In this document: one piece after another, positions 30,383-39,132 of the stretch | Numbering within the stretch: the stretch's first letter is position 1 | Layout: every line of letters begins with the position of its first letter | Assembly (NCBI GenBank): GCA_937926785.1 | Contig: CALBBQ010000002.1 | Coordinates: 16,565-80,564, forward strand | Origin: an uncultured Bacteroidales bacterium | Lineage (GTDB): Bacteria; Bacteroidota; Bacteroidia; Bacteroidales; Tenuifilaceae | Direction: 5' to 3' | Length of the DNA stretch: 64,000 nt | The notes under the pieces: model-generated | Told to the model about the DNA's origin: nothing | Databases searched by the model: none | Seen by the model: only the letters and a program-made list of their open reading frames with translations | Program-made: the position numbers and the translations under genes

Positions 30383-30799
30383 TTACTCCTTCAGCGCCAC
30401 TTCAAACTCAAGGCGGGTTCCTACCCCCACCACACTCGATATTTTCATTTTATCGGTGTTCGCCTTGATGTTGGGTAACCCCATTCCGGCACCAAACCCC
30501 ATTTCCCTGACAATTGGCGATGCTGTTGAAAAGCCAGGCCTCATCGCCATCTCAATATCCGGAATACCGGGTCCCACATCATCTAAAACAACCCTGATCT
30601 TATTGGTTTCAATATCAACATAAATCTTTCCCTGAAAGGCATGGGCAACAATATTAACCTCTCCCTCGTACAGGGCAACCACCACCCTTTTGATAATGCC
30701 CGGCGAAACGTTGAGCTGCTTCAGTATTTTTTTCACCTGGCTCGAAGCCTGGCCTGCTCTGACGAAATCGCCACCCTGAACCCTGTACTCAAAATGCAT
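30383..30799 (-). CDS. anti-sigma factor-like serine kinase/ATPase (HATPase_c)
   Basis: VALYEGEVNIVAHAF, LDDVGPGIPDIEMAM, GFGAGMGLPNIKANTDKM, RspW/RsbT-like. Confidence 0.88.
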   Translation of the reverse strand: MHFEYRVQGGDFVRAGQASSQVKKILKQLNVSPGIIKRVVVALYEGEVNIVAHAFQGKIYVDIETNKIRVVLDDVGPGIPDIEMAMRPGFSTASPIVREMGFGAGMGLPNIKANTDKMKISSVVGVGTRLEFEVALKE

Positions 30800-30804
30800 A
30801 GCTT

Positions 30805-31149
30805 CTAGTAAACTGGCTTTACCCCATTGGAATACAACAACCCGGATGCCCTAAACATGGTATAAGGGCTCTCAATCAGCACGATTCCATTATCTTCTGC
30901 TAACCTAATCATATCCTCGCTCACCGTTTTGTTTCTGACAAAGAGGATCGCTTGTATGTCGGCCATTTCAGCAGTCCGTACTGCCTGCATGTTTGCCAAA
31001 CCGGTAATCATCAGTAGCTTGTCGGCACGAACGGTGAGCACATCGCTCATCAGGTCCGAAGCAAAAGCATACTCGATGTCCCGGTCGAGCTTATCGTGAC
31101 AACTAACCACGTTTCCGTTAACCAAACCAGCTAGTTCCCCTATCTTCAT
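30805..31149 (-). CDS. DRTGG-like domain protein (copy 2)
   Basis: MKIGELAGLVNGNVVSCHDKLDRDIEYAFASDLMSDVLTV. The track start 31254 lies upstream of the probable -7 box, so I prefer the ATG at 31149. Confidence 0.82.
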   Translation of the reverse strand: MKIGELAGLVNGNVVSCHDKLDRDIEYAFASDLMSDVLTVRADKLLMITGLANMQAVRTAEMADIQAILFVRNKTVSEDMIRLAEDNGIVLIESPYTMFRASGLLYSNGVKPVY

Positions 31150-31198
31150 TCCTCTGCTATTTTGTGTTTTTAGATATTGACACGCAAATTCATTCGTA

Positions 31199-31240
31199 CA
31201 AATATACGTTATATGTTTAACATTGTTATTTTTGTAACAG
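31199..31240 (-). promoter_or_regulatory. promoter (-7 TATATTTG at 31206-31199) with operator-like TTGTTATTTTTGTAACAG at 31223-31240
   Basis: Inverted repeat TTGTTA-N6-TAACAg in the -33 area of the signalling operon. Confidence 0.5.
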
Positions 31241-31597
31241 ATGTTTAAAAACACAAAATATCAAGTTTGTCAGGCAAGTTACTCCATTTACGGCAATAAT
31301 TTCAAGCGTAAGGGGTGAAAATCTTTGAATTTATGTTGGGATTTATGTTTTGCATTACATCCGCTTAGCATAGTTAGTATGATAACTTTTTTTAAGTAGC
31401 TAATGCTGGCATGCTTTCTCAATACAAACAGACATTACCAAAGCATGGAGTTACCTACAGCATTTCCTTCACTTAAGGCTACCCACGATTGGGCCAAAAG
31501 ATTCATGATTTTGTGGAAAAGTCGTGGGAAATTGACTTTGCAACTTATCACTACCCTCCAAGCTGAATGGCCTGCGACAGTCAGAACATTAATGCGC

Positions 31598-31624
31598 AAA
31601 AAAACAGGGGGCTCCCCCCCTGCT
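31598..31624 (-). terminator. terminator of the second hydrogenase operon
   Basis: Minus strand: gcagggggggagccccctgttttttt. Confidence 0.88.
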
Positions 31625-31647
31625 TTAAAGTATATCAGAGAATAGAA

Positions 31648-33438
31648 TTAGTAACGCTGCCGTGGTTTGTAGTGGGTATGCAGCAGCTCGTGCGACTTGT
31701 GGCTATTGGGTTCGTGCAGGAATTCCTTGTAAATGGCAACTACCTCAGGGTTCTCATGCGATTTACGGATAGGCATTCCGGCATCCTCACGGTAGATGGC
31801 CTCTGCACGTTTCTTTCGGATTTCCTCGTTGGTTGGAATTGGCTGGCCACCACCTCCGATGCAACCACCCGGGCATGCCATTATCTCAATGAAGTGCCAG
31901 CTTGCCCTACCATCGCGAACGGCGTCCATCACCTTTTTGGCATTGGTTAGGCCGTGAGCCACAACGGTCTTTAGCTCGGCACCTTCCAGGAATTTCCATT
32001 CGGGCTTGGTACCCTCAATCTTGATGGCAGCTTCACGAACGCCATCCATTCCGCGCACCGGGGTAATGTTCAGCCCATTAAAAGGAACTTCGCGGCCGGT
32101 TACCACCTCGTAAGCGGTACGCAAAGCGGCTTCCATAACACCTCCGGTAGCGCCGAAAATTACAGCGGCACCGGTTGAAGCCCCCATGATGCTGTCGTAG
32201 TGCGACTCGGGTAAGGCGTTAAATTCAATACCTGCCTGCTTAATCATGATCGCCAGCTCGCGGGTGGTAAGCACAAAGTCAACATCCTTGTAGCCGCTCG
32301 AGCGCATCTCAGGTCTATCGGCCTCAAACTTTTTGGCCGTACAGGGCATAATTGACACCGACACCACCTTTGCGGGATCGATATTACGCTTCTGGGCGTA
32401 GTATGTCTTAGCTAAGGCGCCAAACATTTGCTGGGGCGACTTGCAAGTGGATAGGTTATCGAGGTACTCAGGATAGGTATGTTCAATAAACTTAATCCAT
32501 CCTGGCGAGCAGCTGGTGGCCATGGGCAGTTTTACGGAGGGGTCCTTATCAACCAACGCTTTCTTTAACCGGCCAAGCAGTTCAAAACCTTCCTCCATGA
32601 TGGTTAGGTCGGCACTAAAATCGGTATCCAAAACCGAATCAAAACCTAAACGCTTAAGTGCGGTTACCATTTTACCGGTAACTATTTCGCCTGGTTTCAT
32701 ACCCAGAGCTTCGCCAAGGGCAACCCTAACAGCAGGGGCAGTTTGAACCACAACATGCTTATCGGGATCGAAGATAGCCTGCCATACCTCGTCCACGTAG
32801 TTGCGTTCAACCAGTGCTCCGGTTGGGCAGCGGTTCACACACTGACCGCAGTTTGTACAAACCACCTCAAACATGGGGTTCTCGAAGAAGGTGGAGATCT
32901 TCATCTTATCGCCCTTGTATGCAACGCCAAGTGCGCTTACATGCTGGAGTTCCTCACATGTACGAACGCAGCGCTGGCAACGGATGCATTTGCTATCGTC
33001 CTTAATAATAGAAGGGGAATAGGCATCCATCTGGTAGTTCTTATGGGGTACCAAATCGATGAACATGGGTTCAGAGATTTTGTACTCGGCAGCAAGTTCT
33101 TGCAGCTCGCAATTGCCGTTCTTGTAGCAGGTTGTACATTTGGCGTTGTGCTCGGAAAGTAGCAGGTCGATGATATGTTTACGGGCTGTGCGAACCTTAA
33201 TGGTATTGGTCATGATTTCCATTCCCTCTGCTACCGGCATTGCGCATGAGGCAGGCAAGGTGCGAGAACCTTTCATTTCAACAACACACACGCGACAGTT
33301 ACCTGCTACGCAAAGGTCATCGTGATAGCAAAGGGTAGGTATGTGTATATTTAACTTTTTGGCAGCCTGAAGGATAGTTGTACCCTCATCAACGGTAACC
33401 GGCATGCCATCTATGGTGAGATTTATCTGTTTAGCCAT
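31648..33438 (-). CDS. [FeFe]-hydrogenase catalytic subunit HydA (set 2)
   Basis: [2Fe-2S] and ferredoxin domains, motifs TSCSPGW, MPCTAKKFE, MACPGGCIGGGGQP. Confidence 0.95.
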   Translation of the reverse strand: MAKQINLTIDGMPVTVDEGTTILQAAKKLNIHIPTLCYHDDLCVAGNCRVCVVEMKGSRTLPASCAMPVAEGMEIMTNTIKVRTARKHIIDLLLSEHNAKCTTCYKNGNCELQELAAEYKISEPMFIDLVPHKNYQMDAYSPSIIKDDSKCIRCQRCVRTCEELQHVSALGVAYKGDKMKISTFFENPMFEVVCTNCGQCVNRCPTGALVERNYVDEVWQAIFDPDKHVVVQTAPAVRVALGEALGMKPGEIVTGKMVTALKRLGFDSVLDTDFSADLTIMEEGFELLGRLKKALVDKDPSVKLPMATSCSPGWIKFIEHTYPEYLDNLSTCKSPQQMFGALAKTYYAQKRNIDPAKVVSVSIMPCTAKKFEADRPEMRSSGYKDVDFVLTTRELAIMIKQAGIEFNALPESHYDSIMGASTGAAVIFGATGGVMEAALRTAYEVVTGREVPFNGLNITPVRGMDGVREAAIKIEGTKPEWKFLEGAELKTVVAHGLTNAKKVMDAVRDGRASWHFIEIMACPGGCIGGGGQPIPTNEEIRKKRAEAIYREDAGMPIRKSHENPEVVAIYKEFLHEPNSHKSHELLHTHYKPRQRY

Positions 33439-33458
33439 AATCTTCAGTAGTTAATTAG

Positions 33459-34622
33459 TTAGTAAATCATCTCTTCCTTGAAGTTTTCAACAATAGAGAA
33501 GAAAGAGTTGGCCACGCTCTGGCCTAATCCACACTTAGCAGTTATTTTCATGGTTTGAGCCAGCTTCTGTAGCTGTTCCAGGTAGGTTGCATGCTTTTCG
33601 CCACGCTTAACGGCTTCGATACCCAACTTAAGCTGTTGGCAGCCCACCCGGCATGGGGTACACTGACCGCATGATTCCTCCTCAAAAAACTCCAGATAGT
33701 TATGCAGAACGTTGTACATAGAACGTGAGCTGTTGAAAAGCATCATGGAGCCACCGGTTGGTACGCCTTCGAAACCGATGATAGTGTCTTTAAACTTTTT
33801 GCGAGGAACGCAGAAACCTGAAGCACCACCAACCTGTACAGCCTTAGTATCGCCATCGCCAAACTCCTGAACAAACTGATCAACGGTCATACCCAGCTCC
33901 AGCTCATAGATACCGGGTTTGGGAGTATCGCCGGAGATTGAGAACACCTTTGAACCGCGGGAATCGGCTGTTCCAAGCTCTTTAAACTTACGTGCACCGT
34001 ATCGGAAAATCATGAAGGCATACACCAATGTTTCAACATTGTTAATAACAGTGGGTTTTTTGCGAAAACCGGAAACTGTGGGGTATGGGGGTTTATTCCG
34101 GGGCTCACCACGGTCACCTTCCATTGATTCAAAGAGAGCGCTTTCCTCGCCACAGATGTATGCTCCGCTTCCCATAACTATCTTTATGCGGAATGGGATT
34201 TTAAGGTCATCCAGTATGGCATGGAAAATTTCAAGCTGGTTTTCCAACTCTTTGAGCAGGAATCGGTACTCGCCACGGAGGTAAATGAATCCCTCCTTGG
34301 CGCCAATAACTTTGGCACATATGGCCATACCACCAAAAACCTTGAGAGGCACCTGGAAAAGTATTTCGCGATCCTTAAACGTACCGGGTTCGCCCTCGTC
34401 GGCATTGCATACCACATACTTTTCAGGATCGGGTTGCTCGCTGGTGAATTTCCACTTTAAGGCAGTTGGGAAACCAGCGCCTCCTCTACCTTTAAGCCCG
34501 GACTCAAGAAGTTCGTTAATGATTTCGTCGTTGTTGCGTTTATAGGCCGACTGTAAAACCTGTTTAAAATCGCAATCCTTGTCAAAAATCAGGTCGACGC
34601 GACGTAAGAAGTTATTTGACAT
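33459..34622 (-). CDS. NuoF/HydB-like NADH-binding subunit, short form (set 2)
   Basis: GLKGRGGAGFPTALKWKF, GSGAYICGEESALFESMEG, ESCGQCTPCRVG; 387 aa without the N-terminal [2Fe-2S] or C-terminal ferredoxin domains. Confidence 0.94.
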   Translation of the reverse strand: MSNNFLRRVDLIFDKDCDFKQVLQSAYKRNNDEIINELLESGLKGRGGAGFPTALKWKFTSEQPDPEKYVVCNADEGEPGTFKDREILFQVPLKVFGGMAICAKVIGAKEGFIYLRGEYRFLLKELENQLEIFHAILDDLKIPFRIKIVMGSGAYICGEESALFESMEGDRGEPRNKPPYPTVSGFRKKPTVINNVETLVYAFMIFRYGARKFKELGTADSRGSKVFSISGDTPKPGIYELELGMTVDQFVQEFGDGDTKAVQVGGASGFCVPRKKFKDTIIGFEGVPTGGSMMLFNSSRSMYNVLHNYLEFFEEESCGQCTPCRVGCQQLKLGIEAVKRGEKHATYLEQLQKLAQTMKITAKCGLGQSVANSFFSIVENFKEEMIY

Positions 34623-34640
34623 AGCAGAATCTCCTTTTCT

Positions 34641-35105
34641 TTACTTTTTCATGTAATCGTTAATAATCTCTCGCACCTTTTCGGGTGTAAGTTCGGTGTA
34701 AGCCTCATCATTTATGAGCATGGCAGGACCTTTATGGCACCACCCCAGGCAATTGGTTTCGAGCAATGAGAATTTGCGGTTCGAGGTAGTTTCGCCTACC
34801 TTAATTTTTAGCATGTCCTCCAACTCCTGAACAATGAGGTTTTTGCCTTTCATGGAGCAAGAAATTGTCCGGCAAACGCGAATAACGTATTTCCCTCTTG
34901 GCTGCGTGTCGAGAAATGAATAAAAAGTTGCCGTTCCATACACTTTAGCGGCAGACATATCGAGTTCGCGTGCAATTTCGGTCATCGCTTCGCTCGATAT
35001 GTAACGCTCTTCCTGAACCACCCCCTGGAGAATCGGTATCAGGCTTTCCCTTGTCCGTCCATACTTGTCGGCAAGTTTTTTAACTAACTCTTTAGTTTCC
35101 GTCAT
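34641..35105 (-). CDS. NuoE/HydC-like subunit (set 2)
   Basis: ISSEAMTEIARELDMSAAKVYGTATFYSFL, CRTISCSMKG, ETNCLGWCHKGPAM. ATG at 35105 preferred over the TTG at 35111. Confidence 0.93.
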   Translation of the reverse strand: MTETKELVKKLADKYGRTRESLIPILQGVVQEERYISSEAMTEIARELDMSAAKVYGTATFYSFLDTQPRGKYVIRVCRTISCSMKGKNLIVQELEDMLKIKVGETTSNRKFSLLETNCLGWCHKGPAMLINDEAYTELTPEKVREIINDYMKK

Positions 35106-35130
35106 AACCAAAAAATTTAAAAATTTAGTT

Positions 35131-35165
35131 TTGTTATTTTATTAACATTGTTATTGTTATAACAA
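35131..35165. promoter_or_regulatory. tandem operator-like inverted repeats upstream of hydrogenase set 2
   Basis: TTGTTATTTTATTAACAT (35131-35148) and TTGTTATTGTTATAACAA (35148-35165). Confidence 0.5.
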
Positions 35166-35437
35166 CAACATTTTTCTTAAAATATTGATTTTCTTGGTTA
35201 AATATAATAACATTAGCAAAACACAAATCTGACTTTTATCATTTTTTTCGCAAAATGACCTTTAAATTTGAAATTTAGAACCATTCAAAGTAAGAAAGTG
35301 AAAACCGTTAGCTAAAATCATTCCAGATGTTGATTATGTGAATATTAACTTACCTATGCAACAGCGCTATGTAAACTGAAGAATTTGCCTGTTTCGGCAA
35401 AACGTCGAACTATTTTAAAAATTTTAACTTAAAAAGA

Positions 35438-36319
35438 ATGGCTCAATTTAATACCTTTGTTTCAAATTTGGTTTGGGACAAGATGCTTCGTCGAACCGGG
35501 ATACTGCTCATCATTTCAATTCTGACGCTTATGGCTTCGTGCGTGGAACCAGGCAAGTACCGTACGCGCGAACGCTACGTAGTAACCACAAAAATTCTCT
35601 ACATCAGAACTTCTCCCTCTACTGTATCGGAAATAGCCGGTACACTGAAACTGGGTGACACCATTATTGCAACAGCTTCGGATAAATATTGGGTGATGCT
35701 GCGAGATGGAGCGTTCACCGGCTACATATCCACAGATTACCTCAAAAAAATTGATTTTCCACCAACACCCACCCTGCTTGCATTTCTGGAAAAACTGTCA
35801 AACTGGAGGAACTGGCCATTTTGGTTGATAGCCATTGCTTTACTTACCTTATGGATATTAATTGAGGAAACGATAATAAAACTCAAAACCTTCCTAAGAA
35901 AACAGAAAGGACTGAACATAAAAGAAATACTTCTAATACACGTAACCTTTTTCGTAACGGCAATACTCTCTGGAATAGTTTACATCTACTGGAAAGATTA
36001 CTTTATAGAAAGCCTGTTCAGGGGGCTAAACACAAAGAATGCCGAAGCAGACATCATCACCATTGCTCTTTGGATACAGCTATCGCTGGTTTTGCTCGGC
36101 ATTCTAATAGACTTCCTGGGATCAATATTTAAAACAGGGATTCGATTTGGAACGCTACTGACCATAGCTGACACCCTAATGGGGGTGTTCATATTCATCG
36201 TTACCTTCTTCCTAACAATTGCCCTAAACTTTTACGCTATTGTTTTCATGGTAGTTTTCTTTACCAGTCGCTACATTCATATGGTTAACCAAATCAGCAA
36301 ACGGGTTAAACGAGTATGA
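35438..36319 (+). CDS. SH3-domain-containing membrane lipoprotein
   Basis: MLRRTGILLIISILTLMASC lipobox (likely start 35483), SH3b-like segment (TTKILYIRTSPSTVSEIAGTLKLGDTI), several TM helices. Confidence 0.7.
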   Translation: MAQFNTFVSNLVWDKMLRRTGILLIISILTLMASCVEPGKYRTRERYVVTTKILYIRTSPSTVSEIAGTLKLGDTIIATASDKYWVMLRDGAFTGYISTDYLKKIDFPPTPTLLAFLEKLSNWRNWPFWLIAIALLTLWILIEETIIKLKTFLRKQKGLNIKEILLIHVTFFVTAILSGIVYIYWKDYFIESLFRGLNTKNAEADIITIALWIQLSLVLLGILIDFLGSIFKTGIRFGTLLTIADTLMGVFIFIVTFFLTIALNFYAIVFMVVFFTSRYIHMVNQISKRVKRV

Positions 36320-36323
36320 CCCG

Positions 36324-37385
36324 TTAGAAGGCAGGTATAAACCTTACAGCATTTGCCTTTACCGTGGCAAATATTTCAATGCCGGGTTTAATACCCAGCT
36401 TAACCAGCGATTCATGAGTTACCAGGGCGAACACGCGTAAACCGCAATCGATGATCACCTCATAGCCGAAACGTTGAGCAAATATGTCGATCACCCGTCC
36501 CCTGAAAACGTTCACTGCGCTTTGCGCATCGGATTGGAGCGATAACACCACGCTGCTCTCTGGGAAGAAAACAAAACCCAAATTACATGGATTAATCGAG
36601 TAGAAAGCTATTTGGGAACCGTTAACCAATGCTCCGCTAGACAAACCTTGGGGGGAATAGGAGTTTACCCGAACTTTAAAGAAATTTTTAGCCCCCGTGA
36701 ACTGCGCCACAAATTCTGAACGGGGGTTTTGAAAAACATCGAGGGTTGCGCCCAGCTGAACGATTCTCCCATTGGTTATAACGCCTACCCTATTGGCCAA
36801 CGAAATGGCTTCCTCATAGGCATGGGTAACATGGATCACTGTTGTTCCGAAACGGTTTATCTCTCTCAACAGCATGCTAAGATCTATGTGAAGCCGGGCA
36901 TCAACCGCTGTTAAAGGCTCATCGAGGAGAAGTAAAGTAGGATTCAATGCTACCGTTCTGGCTAAAGCAACCCTTTGCCTCTCGCCACCCGAGAGGTGTG
37001 TTACCCGTTGATGCAGCAAATGACCAATGGAAAATCTTTCAGCCAGCTCATAAACTTTTTGCTTTAAGTTCCGGCTGCTTAACCCTTTCAGTTTCATTGG
37101 GTAAGCAATGTTGCTGTATGCGTTTAAATGGGGGAAAAGTGCAAGATCCTGAAAAAGTATTCCTATGTTGCGTTTACCGGCAGGAGTTCTCGTAATATCT
37201 TTCCCATCCAGTAAAATTTTACCACTATCGGGGTTTACAAGTCCACTGAGGATTTGAAGCAACAGCGATTTTCCTGAACCCGATGGGCCAAGAAGCATAA
37301 AGTAGTCGCCTTTGGAAACCTTAAAGGTTATCTCGCTAAGCGAAAAATTTGGTAATCGTTTTGATATTTGATCCACAACCAGCAT
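36324..37385 (-). CDS. tungstate/molybdate ABC transporter ATP-binding protein
   Basis: GPSGSGKSLLLQ, HLSGGERQRVALARTVALNPTLLLLDEP; C-terminal MOP-like segment; next to a ModE-like regulator. Confidence 0.9.
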   Translation of the reverse strand: MLVVDQISKRLPNFSLSEITFKVSKGDYFMLLGPSGSGKSLLLQILSGLVNPDSGKILLDGKDITRTPAGKRNIGILFQDLALFPHLNAYSNIAYPMKLKGLSSRNLKQKVYELAERFSIGHLLHQRVTHLSGGERQRVALARTVALNPTLLLLDEPLTAVDARLHIDLSMLLREINRFGTTVIHVTHAYEEAISLANRVGVITNGRIVQLGATLDVFQNPRSEFVAQFTGAKNFFKVRVNSYSPQGLSSGALVNGSQIAFYSINPCNLGFVFFPESSVVLSLQSDAQSAVNVFRGRVIDIFAQRFGYEVIIDCGLRVFALVTHESLVKLGIKPGIEIFATVKANAVRFIPAF

Positions 37386-37388
37386 CGC

Positions 37389-38177
37389 TTACCTTTTATG
37401 TGATAGCAGACGGAGCGAAATAAAAACGATAAGACTGACCATAAGAAAAATAATAGCAGCCGGTTGGGCATATTTGAGCCCAAAGGTTGTGTATCGGTCA
37501 TAAATCATCACCGAGGCCACCATGGGATGGTAAGCAACTATAATCACCGCGCCAAACTCGCTCATTCCCCTGGCAAACATCATAACAATTCCGGAAGCTA
37601 TATTTTGCCAAGCTAAAGGAATGGATATGGTAAAGAAAACCTGGAAAGGGCTAGCTCCCAGGGTTAACGCGGCTTGCTCCAACCTGACGGGGACTTGAAG
37701 GAATCCATCTCGCGCAGCATTAATAAGAAAAGGCAGGCTCACAAAGGCCATGGCTAATGAAATGGCAAAGGGTGTTCCCAGAACCTTGAAACCAATTGCA
37801 CTGAACGATCTACCAATTAAACCATCTCCGGCAATAAAACCAAGTAATGCAATGCCAACCACCGAGTGGGGAACTACCACGGGCAAATCGATAATTCCGT
37901 TAGCTACACTTTTAAGGGGAAAATCGTACCTGGCAAGAAGATAGGCTAAAGGAATTGCAGGAACTGCAAACAACAGTGAAGTAACCATGGCAACGGAAAT
38001 CGAAAGCCAAATGGCTTGTACCACCTCAGCATCAGCAGCAGACGTTGCGATATCCTTGAAGGGAGTTCTGATAAACATGCCTAGCAAAGGAGCTACAATA
38101 AAAAGGAGAACAAAAGCACTCAGAATAATGAATGCCAAACGAAATTGAGTTGAACTTTGATTGCTCATTTGGTTCAT
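37389..38177 (-). CDS. tungstate/molybdate ABC transporter permease
   Basis: BPD permease signature EQAALTLGASPFQVFFTISIPLAW. Confidence 0.9.
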   Translation of the reverse strand: MNQMSNQSSTQFRLAFIILSAFVLLFIVAPLLGMFIRTPFKDIATSAADAEVVQAIWLSISVAMVTSLLFAVPAIPLAYLLARYDFPLKSVANGIIDLPVVVPHSVVGIALLGFIAGDGLIGRSFSAIGFKVLGTPFAISLAMAFVSLPFLINAARDGFLQVPVRLEQAALTLGASPFQVFFTISIPLAWQNIASGIVMMFARGMSEFGAVIIVAYHPMVASVMIYDRYTTFGLKYAQPAAIIFLMVSLIVFISLRLLSHKR

Positions 38178-39127
38178 TTGTTTACTATTCCGGGTGAATC
38201 GTTTGTTAAAACCTCAGGAATGGCATAGTAACTTGAAGATATAGAGGAATAAGGCAATTGCCAAACTATTTTATCAGCTATCCTCTTGCCACCTGAGTCG
38301 GATAAAAAGTACTTAGCAAACGAAATAGCAAGTTGGGTGTTGGGTGCATTCCTAGGAATAGTAAATGCGTAAGCTATTGGCTCACCGACAACAAGAATGG
38401 AATCACCCGGACTTTTACCCTTTATAAAAAGCTGTGCGAACTGGTAATATTTTGCTAAAGATGGACTTCCAAGGTTAATGGAATCGGGCAGGGATATGTA
38501 TGGTAAGCCATACTGCTTAGCTACCGACTCATAAATAAATAGGTAGTCGATAGTTGAAGTCTCGAGTAAGGCAAGCAAATCAATCTCCTTGGGCCGCATG
38601 AACTGGTTTTTCTTTGCTAAAAGCGAGTCGGCCAGACCGATTCTGCCAAAATACTTTTCGGCAAGTTGAAAAATGAACACAGTCCGATAGCCACAGGGAT
38701 CGGAATTGGGGTTACTCCGGCCATAGGAAACTTCGGGGTGCAACAGTATGGAAGGCCAATTTATAGAATCAACGGTACTAGCAAATTTAGATTCAGGTGT
38801 ATATGCAATTACCATAGTATTTGTAGCGAAAGGAATTAAAGAATCGGCATATTTTGGGATAAGCAATCGCTTTATCACTTCTAAATCGGATGAAAAGAAC
38901 AGATCGCACTGCCTATTCAGCTCTACTATTTTACGTGCACTCTCAACACTACCAGCAGCCTCAAGCTTTATGGTAACATTGGGATAGTAACGTTTAAAGC
39001 TATCGGCAGTTGCCTTTAGGGGTAAAGCCAGAGAACCGGCATGAAAGATGGTTAATGTATGGGAATCGGGCTGTTTACAGCCGATAATGAGAGATCCAAA
39101 AACAATGGAAATAAACCAACTACGCAT
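38174..39127 (-). CDS. tungstate/molybdate ABC transporter substrate-binding lipoprotein (WtpA/ModA-like)
   Basis: LTIFHAGSLALPLKATADSFKRYYPNVTIKLEAAGSVESARKI, GRSNPNSDPCGYRTVF. Confidence 0.9.
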   Translation of the reverse strand: MRSWFISIVFGSLIIGCKQPDSHTLTIFHAGSLALPLKATADSFKRYYPNVTIKLEAAGSVESARKIVELNRQCDLFFSSDLEVIKRLLIPKYADSLIPFATNTMVIAYTPESKFASTVDSINWPSILLHPEVSYGRSNPNSDPCGYRTVFIFQLAEKYFGRIGLADSLLAKKNQFMRPKEIDLLALLETSTIDYLFIYESVAKQYGLPYISLPDSINLGSPSLAKYYQFAQLFIKGKSPGDSILVVGEPIAYAFTIPRNAPNTQLAISFAKYFLSDSGGKRIADKIVWQLPYSSISSSYYAIPEVLTNDSPGIVNK

Positions 39128-39132
39128 GGAAG

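Noticed and set aside
31403-31645. 80-aa plus-strand ORF in the gap between hydrogenase set 2 and the signalling operon
   Set aside because: It covers the terminator hairpin and has no family pattern or promoter support.
22699-35111. Hydrogenase maturation genes (hydE, hydF, hydG)
   Set aside because: Looked for radical-SAM (CxxxCxxC) and GTPase products in the window; none found, so they must be elsewhere if present.
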